Below, in pieces: positions 1 to 5,435 of a DNA stretch of 5,451 nt. Position numbers and translations under genes: made by a program. The notes under the pieces are model-generated. The model saw nothing but the letters and a program-made list of their open reading frames with translations. It was not told the origin of the DNA and searched no databases. The stretch's first letter is position 1; each line of letters begins with the position of its first letter. Source of the stretch: Pseudomonadota bacterium (lineage in GTDB: Bacteria; Myxococcota_A; Bradymonadia; UBA4248); assembly GCA_009786045.1 (NCBI GenBank), contig WQTY01000173.1, positions 1 to 5,451 of the forward strand. Reading direction: 5' to 3'.

Positions 1-158
1 CCGCCCCCGCCGCCCCCTGCAGCAGCACCGCCGCCCCCTGCGGCTCCGCCTCCGCTCGCGGCTCCTCCTCCTCCGCTGCTCCCGCCGCCGCCCGCGGCTC
101 CTCCTCCTCCGCTGCCACTGCCGCCGCTTGCGGCCGCGCCCCCACTGCCCGATGCAGA
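1..158 (-). repeat. Low-complexity GC-rich repeat coding for a Gly/Ala/Ser tract
   Basis: Within the lipoprotein gene, 52 consecutive codons specify only Gly, Ala or Ser. Imperfect internal repeats are visible. A 22-nt block is identical at 58-79 and 94-115 (period 36 nt, 12 codons), and a 13-nt block recurs at 8-20 and 29-41 (period 21 nt, 7 codons). Both periods are multiples of three, so gain or loss of units would keep the frame. Synonymous codons are mixed (GGA, GGC, GGG, GGT), so this is not a pure trinucleotide expansion. Confidence 0.85.
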
Positions 159-659
159 CTGGCCGGTTTGGGCATCAAAATCGAGATATGCCTCGAAGCT
201 CGGGGCTGTGGTTGGGGCAATAAATCCTTCGTTGTTGGACTCAAACTTTACGTTGATGGAGTAGATCGAGCGCCCGCTCTCGGCTGAGAGCTTGATATAG
301 TGGAGACCGGATTCCGGCACAAAGGTTCGAAGTTCGCCGGTTGCTCCTCCAGAATCGCGGCGCTGAACTTTGATGGGGATGCCAAACCGATCGTAGACGC
401 CAATCTCAACGTTGAAAATCTCGAACGGATGATCCCAAAATGTATTGACGATGATATCGCCCGGTGTTGGCACAAAGATCATCTTCCAGTCGATTTCATC
501 CCCGGCCGTGGGATACAGTTCGTCACTCGTGACTTCATTGAGTTCCAAACGAATGGCGCCGGCACGGAAGGCATCTTCATCAAGTTTTGTCGTGCAGCCC
601 GCGGCCAGAAGCACGGAGATGATTGTCATGAGTGCGGTTTGTGTCGATCTCTTTTTCAT
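1..659 (-). CDS. Predicted lipoprotein, beta-sandwich domain plus Gly/Ala/Ser-rich tail (C-terminus cut by window edge)
   Basis: An open frame runs from an ATG at 659 to the left edge without a stop, giving 219 visible residues. An in-frame TGA lies a few codons upstream, so this ATG is the first start, and AGGTG sits 7 nt before it. Residues 1-22 form a lipoprotein signal: K2-K3-R4, a hydrophobic stretch, then LLAAGC with the lipidated Cys at 22. Residues about 55-140 alternate hydrophobic residues in a beta-rich pattern (VEIGVYDRFGIPI, then LRTFVPESGLHYIKLSAESG). This resembles bacterial pre-peptidase C-terminal (PPC) type beta-sandwiches; that match is inferred by eye. From residue 168 to the edge every residue is Gly, Ala or Ser (52 in a row), which suggests a flexible linker to something not visible. 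An envelope location is likely from the lipobox. The function is unknown. A near-consensus promoter lies just upstream, so it is probably its own transcription unit. Confidence 0.8.
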   Translation of the reverse strand, partial: MKKRSTQTALMTIISVLLAAGCTTKLDEDAFRAGAIRLELNEVTSDELYPTAGDEIDWKMIFVPTPGDIIVNTFWDHPFEIFNVEIGVYDRFGIPIKVQRRDSGGATGELRTFVPESGLHYIKLSAESGRSIYSINVKFESNNEGFIAPTTAPSFEAYLDFDAQTGQSASGSGGAAASGGSGSGGGGAAGGGGSSGGGGAASGGGAAGGGGAAAGGGGG

Positions 660-666
660 TGTCGTG

Positions 667-671
667 CACCT
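667..671 (-). promoter_or_regulatory. Ribosome binding site of the Gly-rich lipoprotein gene
   Basis: AGGTG is read on the minus strand and ends 7 nt before the ATG at 659. A stronger purine run (GGGGGAGGAGG, 692-702) lies too far upstream, about 32 nt from the ATG, to be the direct site. Confidence 0.5.
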
Positions 672-702
672 GGGTGGGGTTCAAGAACTCGCCTCCTCCC
701 CC

Positions 703-731
703 ATTAAACATCAAACATCGCCACATGTCAA
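703..731 (-). promoter_or_regulatory. Sigma70-type promoter of the Gly-rich lipoprotein gene
   Basis: On the minus strand a perfect -35 TTGACA (726-731) is followed by a 17-nt spacer and a -10 TTTAAT (703-708, five of six consensus bases). Transcription would start near 695-697, leaving a leader of roughly 37 nt before the ATG at 659. The site lies in the 111-nt gap between the stop of the upstream gene and the lipoprotein start, which is the expected place. It is the best promoter match I found in the window. Confidence 0.7.
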
Positions 732-770
732 AAGCGAGCTTCAATAAGGAGCAGGAACTGAGAGCGGAGA

Positions 771-1439
771 CTATGCGTCGTGGTCGGGAGAGGTGAGTGC
801 ACCTGCCGATTTGGCGTGAAATTTTTCCATGAGCGGGAAGAATTTGCCGGTATTGGTAAGCGTAAGCGGCTCGAAATCGTATTTGAGGCGCGCGTATTTG
901 TTGCAGGGGATGGCGTGGCAATAGGCCAGGGCTGCGGCTGCGCGGCGATAGCAGGACATGTATTGTTGCGGGGAGATGGGCTTGCCATCCTCGAACAGGA
1001 GTCCCGTCTTGATGCTGATGGGTTGACGATAGAGATTGGCATAGTGAAGAATCTCTCGTCCGAGAAGATCGACGGGGATGATTCGATGCGGGGTTAAGGC
1101 CAGGTGCCGCGTAATCGCAACGAGGATATTCGCACTGGAGCTGACGAAGAGAGGATAGTTTCCGACATAGATCAAATAGAGGCCTGCGGCTCGATTGGTT
1201 GGCAAGTTTGCAGAGTAGAATGGTCCAAACCACTTGATGACCCAGCTGCGGGGCCCGGGATGACTATTTGAAGCAGCCTCTCCCATGGCCGCATCGTCAT
1301 CGTCCTGCTCAAAGGGAGGCGGGTATCCGGGAGGCAGAACAGGGGGATTCTCGGATAATTCATCGGGGAGCCCCTGGACATCGGGCCCAACCACCATGAA
1401 CTCCTGAACTTGTTGAACCTTGCTGTGATTCTTGGGCAT
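771..1439 (-). CDS. Hypothetical protein with a possible degenerate GIY-YIG fold
   Basis: This encodes 222 residues. I chose the ATG at 1439 because GGAG lies 9 nt upstream; the frame is open further (to 1526), but that extension reads as non-coding. Residues 30-63 are Pro-rich then acidic (PPVLPPGYPPPF, DDDD at 46-49) and look disordered. Residues 66-113 can be aligned by eye to the GIY-YIG nuclease core: W66..W70 F71 G72 P73, then G86-L87-Y88 for GIY, F98-V99-S100 for YIG, S102, N104-I105 and a helix ending R111-H112-L113. In active members the second-motif Tyr and a helix Arg are catalytic; here they are Phe98 and Ala108, so nuclease activity would be lost. The rest (114-222) is not recognised; it contains Y160/C163/Y164/C174/C179 and ends in a basic-aromatic stretch. 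No signal peptide or membrane segment is seen, so it is probably cytoplasmic. The fold is an inference; that the gene is real is much surer. Confidence 0.75.
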   Translation of the reverse strand: MPKNHSKVQQVQEFMVVGPDVQGLPDELSENPPVLPPGYPPPFEQDDDDAAMGEAASNSHPGPRSWVIKWFGPFYSANLPTNRAAGLYLIYVGNYPLFVSSSANILVAITRHLALTPHRIIPVDLLGREILHYANLYRQPISIKTGLLFEDGKPISPQQYMSCYRRAAAALAYCHAIPCNKYARLKYDFEPLTLTNTGKFFPLMEKFHAKSAGALTSPDHDA

Positions 1440-1448
1440 GGCTGGTTT

Positions 1449-1452
1449 CTCC
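1449..1452 (-). promoter_or_regulatory. Ribosome binding site that decides the start at 1439
   Basis: GGAG on the minus strand ends 9 nt before the ATG at 1439. No comparable site precedes the longer open frame beginning at 1526, so the shorter start is preferred. Confidence 0.55.
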
Positions 1453-1488
1453 GAATAATCCAGACTCAGGCTGGGAAACCATATCCTA

Positions 1489-1507
1489 TGGCACAGTGTT
1501 TGTGCCA
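1489..1507. repeat. Perfect 7-bp inverted repeat next to an A/T tract, upstream of the GIY-YIG-like gene
   Basis: TGGCACA (1489-1495) and TGTGCCA (1501-1507) flank the 5-nt spacer GTGTT. Seven A residues (T on the minus strand) lie at 1509-1515. For minus-strand transcripts the T run comes before the stem, so it is not a terminator for pth. On the plus strand the stem is followed by A, not T, so it is not a terminator there either. It sits 50-68 nt before the ATG of the downstream gene and could be an operator or leader hairpin. Confidence 0.5.
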
Positions 1508-1592
1508 CAAAAAAAGTCCAAACCAACGTGCAAATGTCCCGCCAGGGTGTGTGGGGCAGGAGGGCGAAACGGCGACCGGGGAGGGGCAGGCA

Positions 1593-2201
1593 CTATTCTG
1601 CGGCAGGTGGCGGCTTCTTCTGCGCGCGAAACAGGCCATTGCAGTGGTTCATGGAAACCGTCAGGCCACGGTGGAGATACAACTGCAGCGCTTCGACGGC
1701 GACTTTGATGCTCTTGTCGTAAAGATCCAGATCGTCCTGAGGCACTGCGTTCAGAACATAGTTGACGACATCGCCATGCTCAGGACGGCCGATGCCGATG
1801 CGGATGCGCCCGAAGGATTGGCCGCCTGTCACTTCAATGATCGAGCGCAGGCCATTGTGACCGCCGTGTCCGCCGCCGGACTTGACGCGAATGTCGCCCA
1901 GGGGGAGATCGAGTTCGTCATGCAAAACCAGGACGTCTGCAAGTGCGATGTGATAAAAGGCCATGCAGGCCTGCACACTCTTGCCGCTCAAATTCATAAA
2001 TGTCTGGGGTTTGAGCAGATGCACAGAGCGCCCGCCCACGCGCGCTGATCCAGAAAGCGCATGGAATTTCGTCTGGGTCATGCAGACACCCGCCGCCGCA
2101 CACCATGCATCCAATACATGAAAACCTGCATTGTGGCGCGTTGCAGAATACCGTGCACCGGGGTTCCCCAATCCAACCACAAGAACTGCTGCATCGCTCA
2201 T
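1593..2201 (-). CDS. pth: Peptidyl-tRNA hydrolase
   Basis: Pth cleaves the ester bond of peptidyl-tRNAs released from stalled ribosomes and so recycles tRNA in the cytoplasm. The product is 202 residues; bacterial Pth is usually about 190-200. Family signatures are all present: GLGNPG at 10-15 with Asn13, then Y18 and TRHNAG with the catalytic His23; KPQTFMNLSG at 64-73 with Asn70; HDELD at 94-98 with Asp95; and GGGHGGHNGLRS at 109-120 with Asn116. These correspond to E. coli Asn10, His20, Asn68, Asp93 and Asn114, so the enzyme should be active. The ATG at 2201 is chosen because the GLGNPG motif follows at the normal distance and AGGT lies 7 nt upstream; the frame extends to a GTG at 2273, but that part does not look like Pth. 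The C-terminus ends in a Lys/Pro/Ala stretch (KKPPPAAE). It lies downstream of rplY, as in many bacteria, but a terminator separates the two. Confidence 0.97.
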   Translation of the reverse strand: MSDAAVLVVGLGNPGARYSATRHNAGFHVLDAWCAAAGVCMTQTKFHALSGSARVGGRSVHLLKPQTFMNLSGKSVQACMAFYHIALADVLVLHDELDLPLGDIRVKSGGGHGGHNGLRSIIEVTGGQSFGRIRIGIGRPEHGDVVNYVLNAVPQDDLDLYDKSIKVAVEALQLYLHRGLTVSMNHCNGLFRAQKKPPPAAE

Positions 2202-2208
2202 TGCCGAT

Positions 2209-2212
2209 ACCT
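2209..2212 (-). promoter_or_regulatory. Ribosome binding site of pth
   Basis: AGGT on the minus strand ends 7 nt before the ATG at 2201 and supports this start over the in-frame GTG at 2273. I found no convincing -10/-35 pair in the gap between the rplY terminator and this site (about 2213-2336). Confidence 0.5.
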
Positions 2213-2336
2213 GTTTGAAAAACTGCCATGCATGCACGCGAATGAACCATCGGCAAAGCCCATGGCACTTCACTCTCTATCAGAAACCGCTGTTCGCACC
2301 CCAAATATTTCCACACGCACACCTGGAGAAGGACAC

Positions 2337-2372
2337 AAAAAAGGGCTCATACCGGCAGACCGGGCTGAGCCC
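2337..2372 (-). terminator. Intrinsic terminator after rplY
   Basis: Read on the minus strand, GGGCTCA (2366-2372) pairs with TGAGCCC (2343-2349). An inner CCGG/CCGG stem can form in the loop, and six T residues (2337-2342) follow directly. It begins about 20 nt after the rplY stop codon. It should end most rplY transcripts before pth, so pth needs either read-through or its own promoter. Confidence 0.85.
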
Positions 2373-2392
2373 CTGAACGCGGCTGCTCAAAA

Positions 2393-2962
2393 CTAGCTTC
2401 GGGGCGGGATGATCTCGGCAACGAGGAAGTCGCTGTCAAAGATGAACTCGCAGCCTTCCGGCACAGGAACCTGGCTGATCTGAGCGCGCTCCTTGAGGCC
2501 CATCGGGCTGACATCGAATGCCACGACAACGGGGATGTCCTTGGGCAGACAGCGCAATGCAACTTCGCGTGCCGCCTGACGCAGCTTGCCGCCCAGGCCA
2601 ACGCCGGCTGCCTTGCCGTCAAGACGGATGGGCACTCGCACGGTCACCTTGCGCTGAGCGTCGATCGCATAGAGATCGGCGTGAATAATGCGGCGCGTGA
2701 CAGGGTCGCGCTGGATGCTGCGAAGCATAACCTCGTGCTTCACCTCAGCGCCGTTATTATCTATCGCAAGATCAAACACCAGGTTCGGACCATGATCCGT
2801 CGACAGAATTTTTAACAGCTCGGCCGGATCGACAGCCGCAGAAGTCGCTTCTGTCGTGCGGCCATAACAAATCACCGGGGTTAAACCCGACGATCGAAGC
2901 TTGCGATTGGCACCTTTTTTTGTCTTGCTGCGTGCGACACCCTTGAGAACAAATTTTTCCAT
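2393..2962 (-). CDS. rplY: 50S ribosomal protein bL25, long CTC/TL5 form
   Basis: bL25 binds 5S rRNA in the large ribosomal subunit. The 189-residue product has the N-terminal 5S-binding domain (about 1-98; MEKFVLKG start, R20/L22-R23 then G26..P29 and YGR at 33-35) and the C-terminal beta-rich CTC/TL5 domain (about 99-185). They are joined at the family motif QRDPVTRRIIHADLY (84-98). E. coli has only the short form of about 94 residues; the two-domain form is usual in most other phyla. The start is the ATG at 2962, since the family begins just before the F.L...R pattern; the frame is open to a TTG at 2992. The Shine-Dalgarno site is weak (GGAT, 6 nt upstream), so translation may depend on leader structure. 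A terminator follows the gene. Confidence 0.95.
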   Translation of the reverse strand: MEKFVLKGVARSKTKKGANRKLRSSGLTPVICYGRTTEATSAAVDPAELLKILSTDHGPNLVFDLAIDNNGAEVKHEVMLRSIQRDPVTRRIIHADLYAIDAQRKVTVRVPIRLDGKAAGVGLGGKLRQAAREVALRCLPKDIPVVVAFDVSPMGLKERAQISQVPVPEGCEFIFDSDFLVAEIIPPRS

Positions 2963-2999
2963 TGCTTTATCCAAACGAAACGGCAACCCCAACAGACGA

Positions 3000-3083
3000 G
3001 ATGCAACACCTCACTGCATCCATCCCAACTGGCTGCGGATTATCCTCTGCCAAATTCATGCAGAGAACCGCGCTTCTAGCGGT
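3000..3083 (-). promoter_or_regulatory. Three small inverted repeats in the rplY upstream region
   Basis: Three perfect inverted repeats occur in series. They are ACCGC/GCGGT (3067-3071 and 3079-3083, 7-nt loop), CTCTGC/GCAGAG (3045-3050 and 3060-3065, 9-nt loop) and GATGCA/TGCATC (3000-3005 and 3015-3020, 9-nt loop). In RNA they would form a chain of hairpins ahead of rplY. If transcription starts from the inner promoter candidate (-10 GATAAT at 3039-3044), the CTCTGC repeat would instead lie in the promoter spacer and could be an operator. I do not recognise a known riboswitch or ribosomal-protein leader. Confidence 0.4.
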
Positions 3084-3102
3084 ATGTCGATGGATTAGTC
3101 AA
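3073..3102 (-). promoter_or_regulatory. Candidate promoter of rplY
   Basis: On the minus strand -35 TTGACT (3097-3102, five of six) is followed after 18 nt by TAGAAG (3073-3078, four of six). A second candidate has a better -10, GATAAT (3039-3044, five of six), but a poor -35. Neither is strong. A promoter in this gap is expected because a terminator-like stem separates rplY from the upstream gene. Confidence 0.35.
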
Positions 3103-3112
3103 TAGCAAATCT

Positions 3113-3132
3113 CGGGGGAGCTGGCTCCCCCG
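3113..3132 (-). terminator. Strong GC stem-loop after the metallophosphoesterase gene, terminator-like but T-poor
   Basis: CGGGGGAG (3113-3120) and CTCCCCCG (3125-3132) form a perfect 8-bp stem with a 4-nt loop. It lies about 13 nt past the stop codon of the upstream gene. On the minus strand it is followed by AGATTTGC, not a full T run, so termination may be weak or Rho-assisted, or the stem may protect the 3' end. Confidence 0.45.
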
Positions 3133-3145
3133 CGTCAAAAACGCT

Positions 3146-5194
3146 CTAACGGGCCGGGTTAAAGGAGAGGGATTTCAGCGTTTCGATGGATTCAATCCTG
3201 GTCGACCATTCATACCGATCGATGTTTTCGTAAATCGCTTTGGGAACCCGCGTGCGCAGGATGAGGTTTCGGTGGGCTTTATCCGCATCCCAGATGGCGA
3301 TGGGATCCGATTGGCGGCCAAAATATCGTCGTGCCGCTGCAAGGTGCATTGCCCACTCCGCAAGAGAGCCCTGGGGAGCGTTGGCGTCTACGTTTGTGAT
3401 GTAGATGGCAATATATCCCTCCCCTTCGTGGACGATCTCGAAGATGCGTGTCTGCGAGGGAAAATCAATGATCGATGTCAGCATGACTTCCCAATAGCCC
3501 TGACCATTGACGCGTCTGTACACGTTGGAGTCGTTCGAGTGTCCATGGCCGGTGATGTGCAGGATGACACCGGCATAGGAAGCCAGTGCTTCCTGAAATG
3601 CATATTGCGTTACTTGCCCGGATAACTTCGAATCGTGATGCGAATGCACAATGACAAGTTCATTTTTGGACGCGGCGTCGGCAATCTCTCCTTTAAGCCA
3701 GCTGAACTGTGACGGCGTCATATGCGTTTCCGAGAACTCCACATGATTGGTGTCCAGGGTGATGAGCCGGATGGGGCGATTGGGTATGGGGTAAACCGAG
3801 TAATGGCCTAATCCCTGTGCGATCAGGTCTGGGTTGAGGCCGTGCCCTGCCGGCAGGCCCGGGGCATCGTAAAGTGCCTGCAGCGCTTCGGTTTTTGTCA
3901 GCAGGCGACGCGCAGGGTCGGCCGGCGTATAGCCGGCATCGACGATGGGCGAATCGGGATGCGAAGCATCCCGGAAACCATTGCGGTAGCCTTTGCGATA
4001 CTCATGGCTGGCCCAGGGGAGGTAGTCGAACAAAGGAATAACCTCATTCCCCGTGCAGGCATTTTGGATCGTCTCATTGGTAGGCGTGAAACCCATATAC
4101 AGAAAATCGTGGTTTCCGAGGGCGGGGTACCAGGGGATGTTCCCAATCCCCTGGGCATAGAACGGGTCAGAAAAATCGTTGTTTGGGCCGGGCACCGGAT
4201 CATTCTTAACGCCAGAGTCTGGATCGAGCAGCCCACCAGACATGATGCGCACGAACCAGGCCATTTCGTTTTCCTGAGCGTTGTCAACCATGTCACCGGA
4301 GACCAGGGCAAAGTCAAAGGGCCGCGAGCTCAGATCCGAAAGCCGGCGTGCTGTCTGCACGTGGACGTCGAACATTTGTGTCGAAAGGTGGGATTGTGGG
4401 CGGTAGGCACTCGAAGAAACATATGGCGCGATATACAGGCCCTCCAGGCGGCAAGGCGATTCCTCGTCGATAAGCTGCGGATCTGCCACCTGCCAGAAAT
4501 AGGCCAGACTCTGCCCGCGATGCGAAATCATAGGCGCCTGACCAGACAACAGGCTCTCGCGGACTATCCATGGCTCACCTTCGACGTATGCCATGCCGAG
4601 TCCGAATCGAGTGTACTGGTCGATCTGATTGGCCCACAAATCGCGGTTGGCAATGCGGCTTCTGACCTCTTCTGCGGGATGGCGCTCAGTGCCGATGGTC
4701 GGACGCTGCGCTCGCTGCAGGGTGGTGTACGGTGCATGGGTCAGGGGAAGTACCCAAATCCCATCCACATAACGTTCGATGGGGTCATCGTCAGCGGGTG
4801 TCACGATGACTTCCCTGCAGGCAGGCTCATTGACGCAGAGCGGATCCAGGCAGTTAATCTCAGCGCTTTTGTCGCACTGCTTTTCAGGCGGCTGCTGACA
4901 GGCAGGATCGTCAGCACAGCGCGGATCCTCGCAGTCAACCTCTCCATCCTCGCCGCATTGTTCTGGCGGCTCAATGATAATGATGCAATGACTCTCAGCG
5001 GCACATGCCGGATCAAGGCAATCGATAAGGCCGTTGCCAGTATCGTCTATACCGTTGTTGCATATCTCTTTCTTGGGAAGATTTGGCTCGACGGGAATCT
5101 CGTTGGTGCCATTTTCGTCAGAAAATCCTGATACGCAGCCCGTCGCGAGAATGCCGATCGCCAGGCAAAATAGAAGTTTGCGATGCTGATACAT
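3146..5194 (-). CDS. Cys-repeat lipoprotein with calcineurin-type metallophosphoesterase domain
   Basis: The product has 682 residues. The ATG at 5194 is chosen because GGAGG lies 7 nt upstream and a lipoprotein signal follows at once (R5-K6, hydrophobic 7-17, ATGC with Cys20); the frame is open 20 codons further, without such a signal. Residues 45-126 hold three Cys repeats: C45/C59/C64/C70, C80/C88/C93/C99 and C107/C115/C120/C126, each with a DCxDPxC-like core (CLDPAC, CEDPRC, CLDPLC), probably an acidic, disulfide-linked stalk. The catalytic part, about 250-600, shows metallophosphoesterase motifs: D276-x-H278, G300-D301 with N305, G360-N361-H362-D363, H517 in VIVHSHHD, and G549-H550-G551-H552. 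These bind a dinuclear metal centre and cleave phosphate mono- or diesters. Long insertions between motifs, and stretches such as DNAQENE and IPWYPALGNHD, recall the NCBIfam RPA4764/PPA1498-type families (from memory). The substrate is unknown; the signal implies action at the periplasm or cell surface. About 80 residues after the core are not recognised. Confidence 0.9.
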   Translation of the reverse strand: MYQHRKLLFCLAIGILATGCVSGFSDENGTNEIPVEPNLPKKEICNNGIDDTGNGLIDCLDPACAAESHCIIIIEPPEQCGEDGEVDCEDPRCADDPACQQPPEKQCDKSAEINCLDPLCVNEPACREVIVTPADDDPIERYVDGIWVLPLTHAPYTTLQRAQRPTIGTERHPAEEVRSRIANRDLWANQIDQYTRFGLGMAYVEGEPWIVRESLLSGQAPMISHRGQSLAYFWQVADPQLIDEESPCRLEGLYIAPYVSSSAYRPQSHLSTQMFDVHVQTARRLSDLSSRPFDFALVSGDMVDNAQENEMAWFVRIMSGGLLDPDSGVKNDPVPGPNNDFSDPFYAQGIGNIPWYPALGNHDFLYMGFTPTNETIQNACTGNEVIPLFDYLPWASHEYRKGYRNGFRDASHPDSPIVDAGYTPADPARRLLTKTEALQALYDAPGLPAGHGLNPDLIAQGLGHYSVYPIPNRPIRLITLDTNHVEFSETHMTPSQFSWLKGEIADAASKNELVIVHSHHDSKLSGQVTQYAFQEALASYAGVILHITGHGHSNDSNVYRRVNGQGYWEVMLTSIIDFPSQTRIFEIVHEGEGYIAIYITNVDANAPQGSLAEWAMHLAAARRYFGRQSDPIAIWDADKAHRNLILRTRVPKAIYENIDRYEWSTRIESIETLKSLSFNPAR

Positions 5195-5201
5195 GCCAGT
5201 T

Positions 5202-5206
5202 CCTCC
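5202..5206 (-). promoter_or_regulatory. Ribosome binding site of the metallophosphoesterase gene
   Basis: GGAGG on the minus strand ends 7 nt before the ATG at 5194. It is the strongest Shine-Dalgarno site tied to a gene in this window and fixes the start directly before the signal peptide. Confidence 0.8.
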
Positions 5207-5266
5207 ATGATGATTTGTATGACGCAATGCGTTAAAATCCGCGCCACACCTCACTTTAAGACGTTT

Positions 5267-5293
5267 CTTATACGCATGCCGGAAGGCTTACAA
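5267..5293 (-). promoter_or_regulatory. Candidate promoter of the metallophosphoesterase gene
   Basis: On the minus strand TATAAG (5267-5272) matches five of six bases of the -10 consensus. TTGTAA (5288-5293) matches four of six of the -35, but the 15-nt spacer is short. The leader would be about 65 nt. The rest of the 211-nt gap 5195-5405 holds no gene that I can support. Confidence 0.4.
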
Positions 5294-5304
5294 ATGTTAT
5301 TTTC

Positions 5305-5340
5305 CCGGACCATGGTACCGAACATCATCATGGCATCCGG
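5305..5340. repeat. Imperfect inverted repeat upstream of the metallophosphoesterase promoter candidate
   Basis: CCGGACCATG (5305-5314) is the reverse complement of CATGG..TCCGG (5329-5333 and 5336-5340) except for a 2-nt bulge (5334-5335); the centre is 14 nt. It lies about 12 nt upstream of the candidate -35, where activator or repressor sites are often found. It could also be chance. Confidence 0.35.
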
Positions 5341-5405
5341 CGTCATGCGAGATGTCCCGGCTGGATGAAGCCCTCCGGCTGTTCGCATGGCGCAGTGCGG
5401 CAAGC

Positions 5406-5435
5406 AAAAAAAAGAGCCCGCCAGTGGCGGGCTCT
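5406..5435 (-). terminator. Intrinsic terminator of a minus-strand gene beyond the right edge
   Basis: A 10-bp perfect stem forms with a 3-nt loop (5423-5425): AGAGCCCGCC (minus strand, 5426-5435) pairs with GGCGGGCTCT (5413-5422). On the minus strand it runs into eight T residues (5406-5413). No T run follows on the plus strand, so it acts on minus-strand transcription. A TAG at 5446-5448 could be the stop codon of the gene it closes, but too little sequence is visible to say which gene. Confidence 0.92.

Noticed and set aside
1..158. GC-rich repeats considered as CRISPR, satellite or non-coding repeat
   Set aside because: The repeats stay in one open frame and encode a Gly/Ala/Ser tail; there are no spacers of regular length between them.
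580..1233. Open frame of 217 codons on the minus strand spanning the GIY-YIG-like gene, the gap and the lipoprotein start
   Set aside because: It overlaps two better-supported genes in other frames, crosses a strong promoter and reads as Arg/Ser/Pro-rich noise.
1516..1592. Terminator for pth in the gap after its stop codon
   Set aside because: The T run at 1509-1515 is not preceded on the minus strand by a stem of useful length, so no intrinsic terminator for pth can be supported.
1410..2048. Plus-strand open frame of 212 codons opposite pth
   Set aside because: Antisense shadow of pth, whose catalytic motifs are all intact on the minus strand.
3113..3132. Stem-loop read as a plus-strand terminator
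   Set aside because: No plus-strand gene ends here and no T run follows on the plus strand.
3842..5131. Long open frame of 429 codons on the plus strand
   Set aside because: It is antisense to the metallophosphoesterase, whose motifs, lipobox and ribosome binding site are clear. The plus frame has no recognisable domain and arises from codon bias.
5262..5390. Short minus-strand open frame of about 42 codons with many ATG codons upstream of the phosphoesterase
   Set aside because: No Shine-Dalgarno site before its first ATG, no recognisable features, and it overlaps the promoter candidate.
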